Below are positions 62,906 to 64,000 of a stretch of 64,000 nucleotides of DNA, piece by piece. How positions within the stretch are numbered: position 1 is the first letter of the stretch; every line of letters starts with the position of its first letter. Under the pieces are notes generated by a model. That model saw only the letters and a list, made by a program, of their open reading frames with translations, did not search any database and was not told the DNA's origin. Both the position numbers and the translations under genes were made by a program. The DNA comes from Orientallactaga sibirica (Eukaryota; Chordata; Mammalia; Rodentia; Dipodidae), in NCBI GenBank assembly GCA_036365145.1, contig JAEOAD010000052.1, positions 12,585,501 through 12,649,500 on the forward strand, written 5' to 3'.

Positions 62906-63408
62906 GCATTATTTTGCTGTCATTTTACCAGGGTTCTAGTACAAGAAAATTCATGAGTTTAACCCACCAGTTTAATACCTAATCAGAGGTTCTATATGAA
63001 ATTATGACAAGCAAAGCTACAAGGCAGGGCTCTCTGTGGGTGGGTCCCATGCACACAGCCTGACCCTGCTGCTTCACTGTGTGAAGAACTTCCCGTCATA
63101 GGCATTTATTTGAGTTCACTACTGCTAGACCAGAGCTCCCTGAGGCTCAACCCAGCCTTGAAAGCGTGTCTTCACACAGTTTCCCAGAAGTACCCATGCC
63201 TCAGAGATTCAGGTTTTGACTGACAAGGAGGCTGGAATTCCAAAACCGCAGTCCCCTCTTCATTAATGAGCTTGTCTTTTGGGGTTTGAATAAACACAGA
63301 CCAGCTTGAACAATGCCATTAATTAAAGCATGTTCTAATGGCTTTGCTAATCCCTGGGTAGCTTAAGTTTAAGGAGAGAGAAATGAAGGAAACAAGATTA
63401 GATGCAGA
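62906..63408. other. Unassigned sequence with TAAT cluster
   Basis: About 500 bases without repeats. ATTAATGAG (about 63262), CATTAATTAAAGC (about 63317) and CTAATGGC (about 63336) cluster within 90 bases. Confidence 0.45.
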
Positions 63409-63635
63409 GGGACTGGAGAGATGGCTTAGTGGTTAAGGAACTTGCCTGTGAAGCCTAAGGACCCCGGTTTGATTCCCTAGGACCCATGTAAGCCAGATGT
63501 ACAAGGAGGTGCATGCATCTGGAGTTTGTGTGCAGTGGCTGGAGGCCCTAGTATTACCTAGTATTCTCTCTTTTTCTCTCTATCTGCCTCTTTTTCTCTC
63601 ACAGTCTCTCCTCTCAAAAAAATAATAAAATATTT
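63409..63635 (+). mobile_element. B2 SINE
   Basis: Complete; TACCTAGTATT is duplicated near 63548-63563. Confidence 0.92.
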
Positions 63636-64000
63636 GAAACAAAAAAGAATAGCTGCAGAAATGTAGGTAGGAAATGTTTCTTTCTCCTCTCAGGCCCAGC
63701 CCCCTTAAAAAACAAACAAAGATATATTGTAGGATTTTTGGTTAAAAAGCATACAAAGGGAAGTGCTCTGAATTTTCACAGTGTACCTCTGCCCACTGCA
63801 TGGGTGTTATTCTCTGTCCTGTGATGTGGCGGGTGGCGGGGTCATCAGAACAGCTCCCTTGCTATGCTGTTGACAACTGGGTTTTCTAGGCACTGATCAT
63901 ATTCATGATGCAATTGGAATTGTATTGATCACCTTCAGCAATAAACCAGTCATTTGATAGATATGTCTCAAATTGGGAACTTCCTACACTGATGAGTGAG
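63636..64000. other. Unassigned sequence at window end
   Basis: About 365 bases; nothing recognised. Confidence 0.45.

Noticed and set aside
173..63635. tRNA genes at B2 heads
   Set aside because: The A and B boxes are SINE promoters. No copy can fold into a complete cloverleaf with anticodon arm and acceptor pairing that I can see.

Overview
This window looks like repeat-dense intergenic or intronic DNA from a myomorph rodent. I found no intact protein-coding gene and no exon I could defend. The host call rests on the SINEs. B1-type copies (body ...TTTAATCCCAGCACT...GGAGGCAGAGGTAGGAGG) and B2-type copies with a tRNA-like head (GGGGCTGGAGAGATGGCTTAG) are everywhere. Older ID/B4-like and RSINE-like rodent composites are also present. 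The B2 body differs from the mouse/rat consensus, so a non-murid lineage is more likely, possibly a jerboa; that species call is inference from memory of repeat styles.

In the entries below, 'B2' means the tRNA-headed SINE with a pol III A box (GGCTTAGTGGTTAAGG), a B box (GGTTCGATTCC-like), a CT-rich stretch and an AAATAAAT tail. 'B1' means the 7SL-derived SINE of about 140 bp. SINE ends are read by eye and may be off by about 10 bases.

Layout. 0-14 kb is an almost continuous SINE mosaic with an ERV solo-LTR-like block (0.9-1.5 kb), an LTR-like element (3.05-3.5 kb), a pyrimidine/purine tract pair (8.5-9.15 kb) and a young-style L1 3' UTR (9.4-10.8 kb). 13.6-15.5 kb holds two more L1 3' ends on the minus strand. 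15.7-22 kb carries several members of one LTR-like family, two with perfect 5-bp target-site duplications (TSDs), plus the largely unassigned 17.7-19.0 kb block and an A/C-only tract at 19.1-19.5 kb. 22.5-24.1 kb and 37.2-39.1 kb are old antisense L1 ORF2 relics broken up by SINEs. 25.3-26.2 kb and 40.5-41.7 kb are further L1 3' UTRs. 26.4-28.8 kb has no recent SINE. 33.4-34.4 kb looks like an ancient LINE. 48.5-49.4 kb contains fresh local tandem duplications of SINE DNA. 51.1 kb has an 18-bp minisatellite. 55.5-59.2 kb is the longest stretch free of rodent-specific SINEs and keeps ancient L2- and MIR-like relics. 59-60.5 kb is a sense-strand L1 ORF2 fossil with four SINE insertions. 61.7-62.2 kb is a 53-bp satellite grown inside an older SINE.

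The most interesting signal is a B2 subfamily with an internal insertion that carries a near-consensus CTCF core (form CCACNAGGGGGCGC). Four copies occur here, in different states of decay. A related long B2 variant carries another core, one ordinary B2 copy comes close to one, and two cores lie outside SINEs. Their orientations are compatible with convergent loop anchors. Binding cannot be shown from sequence alone.
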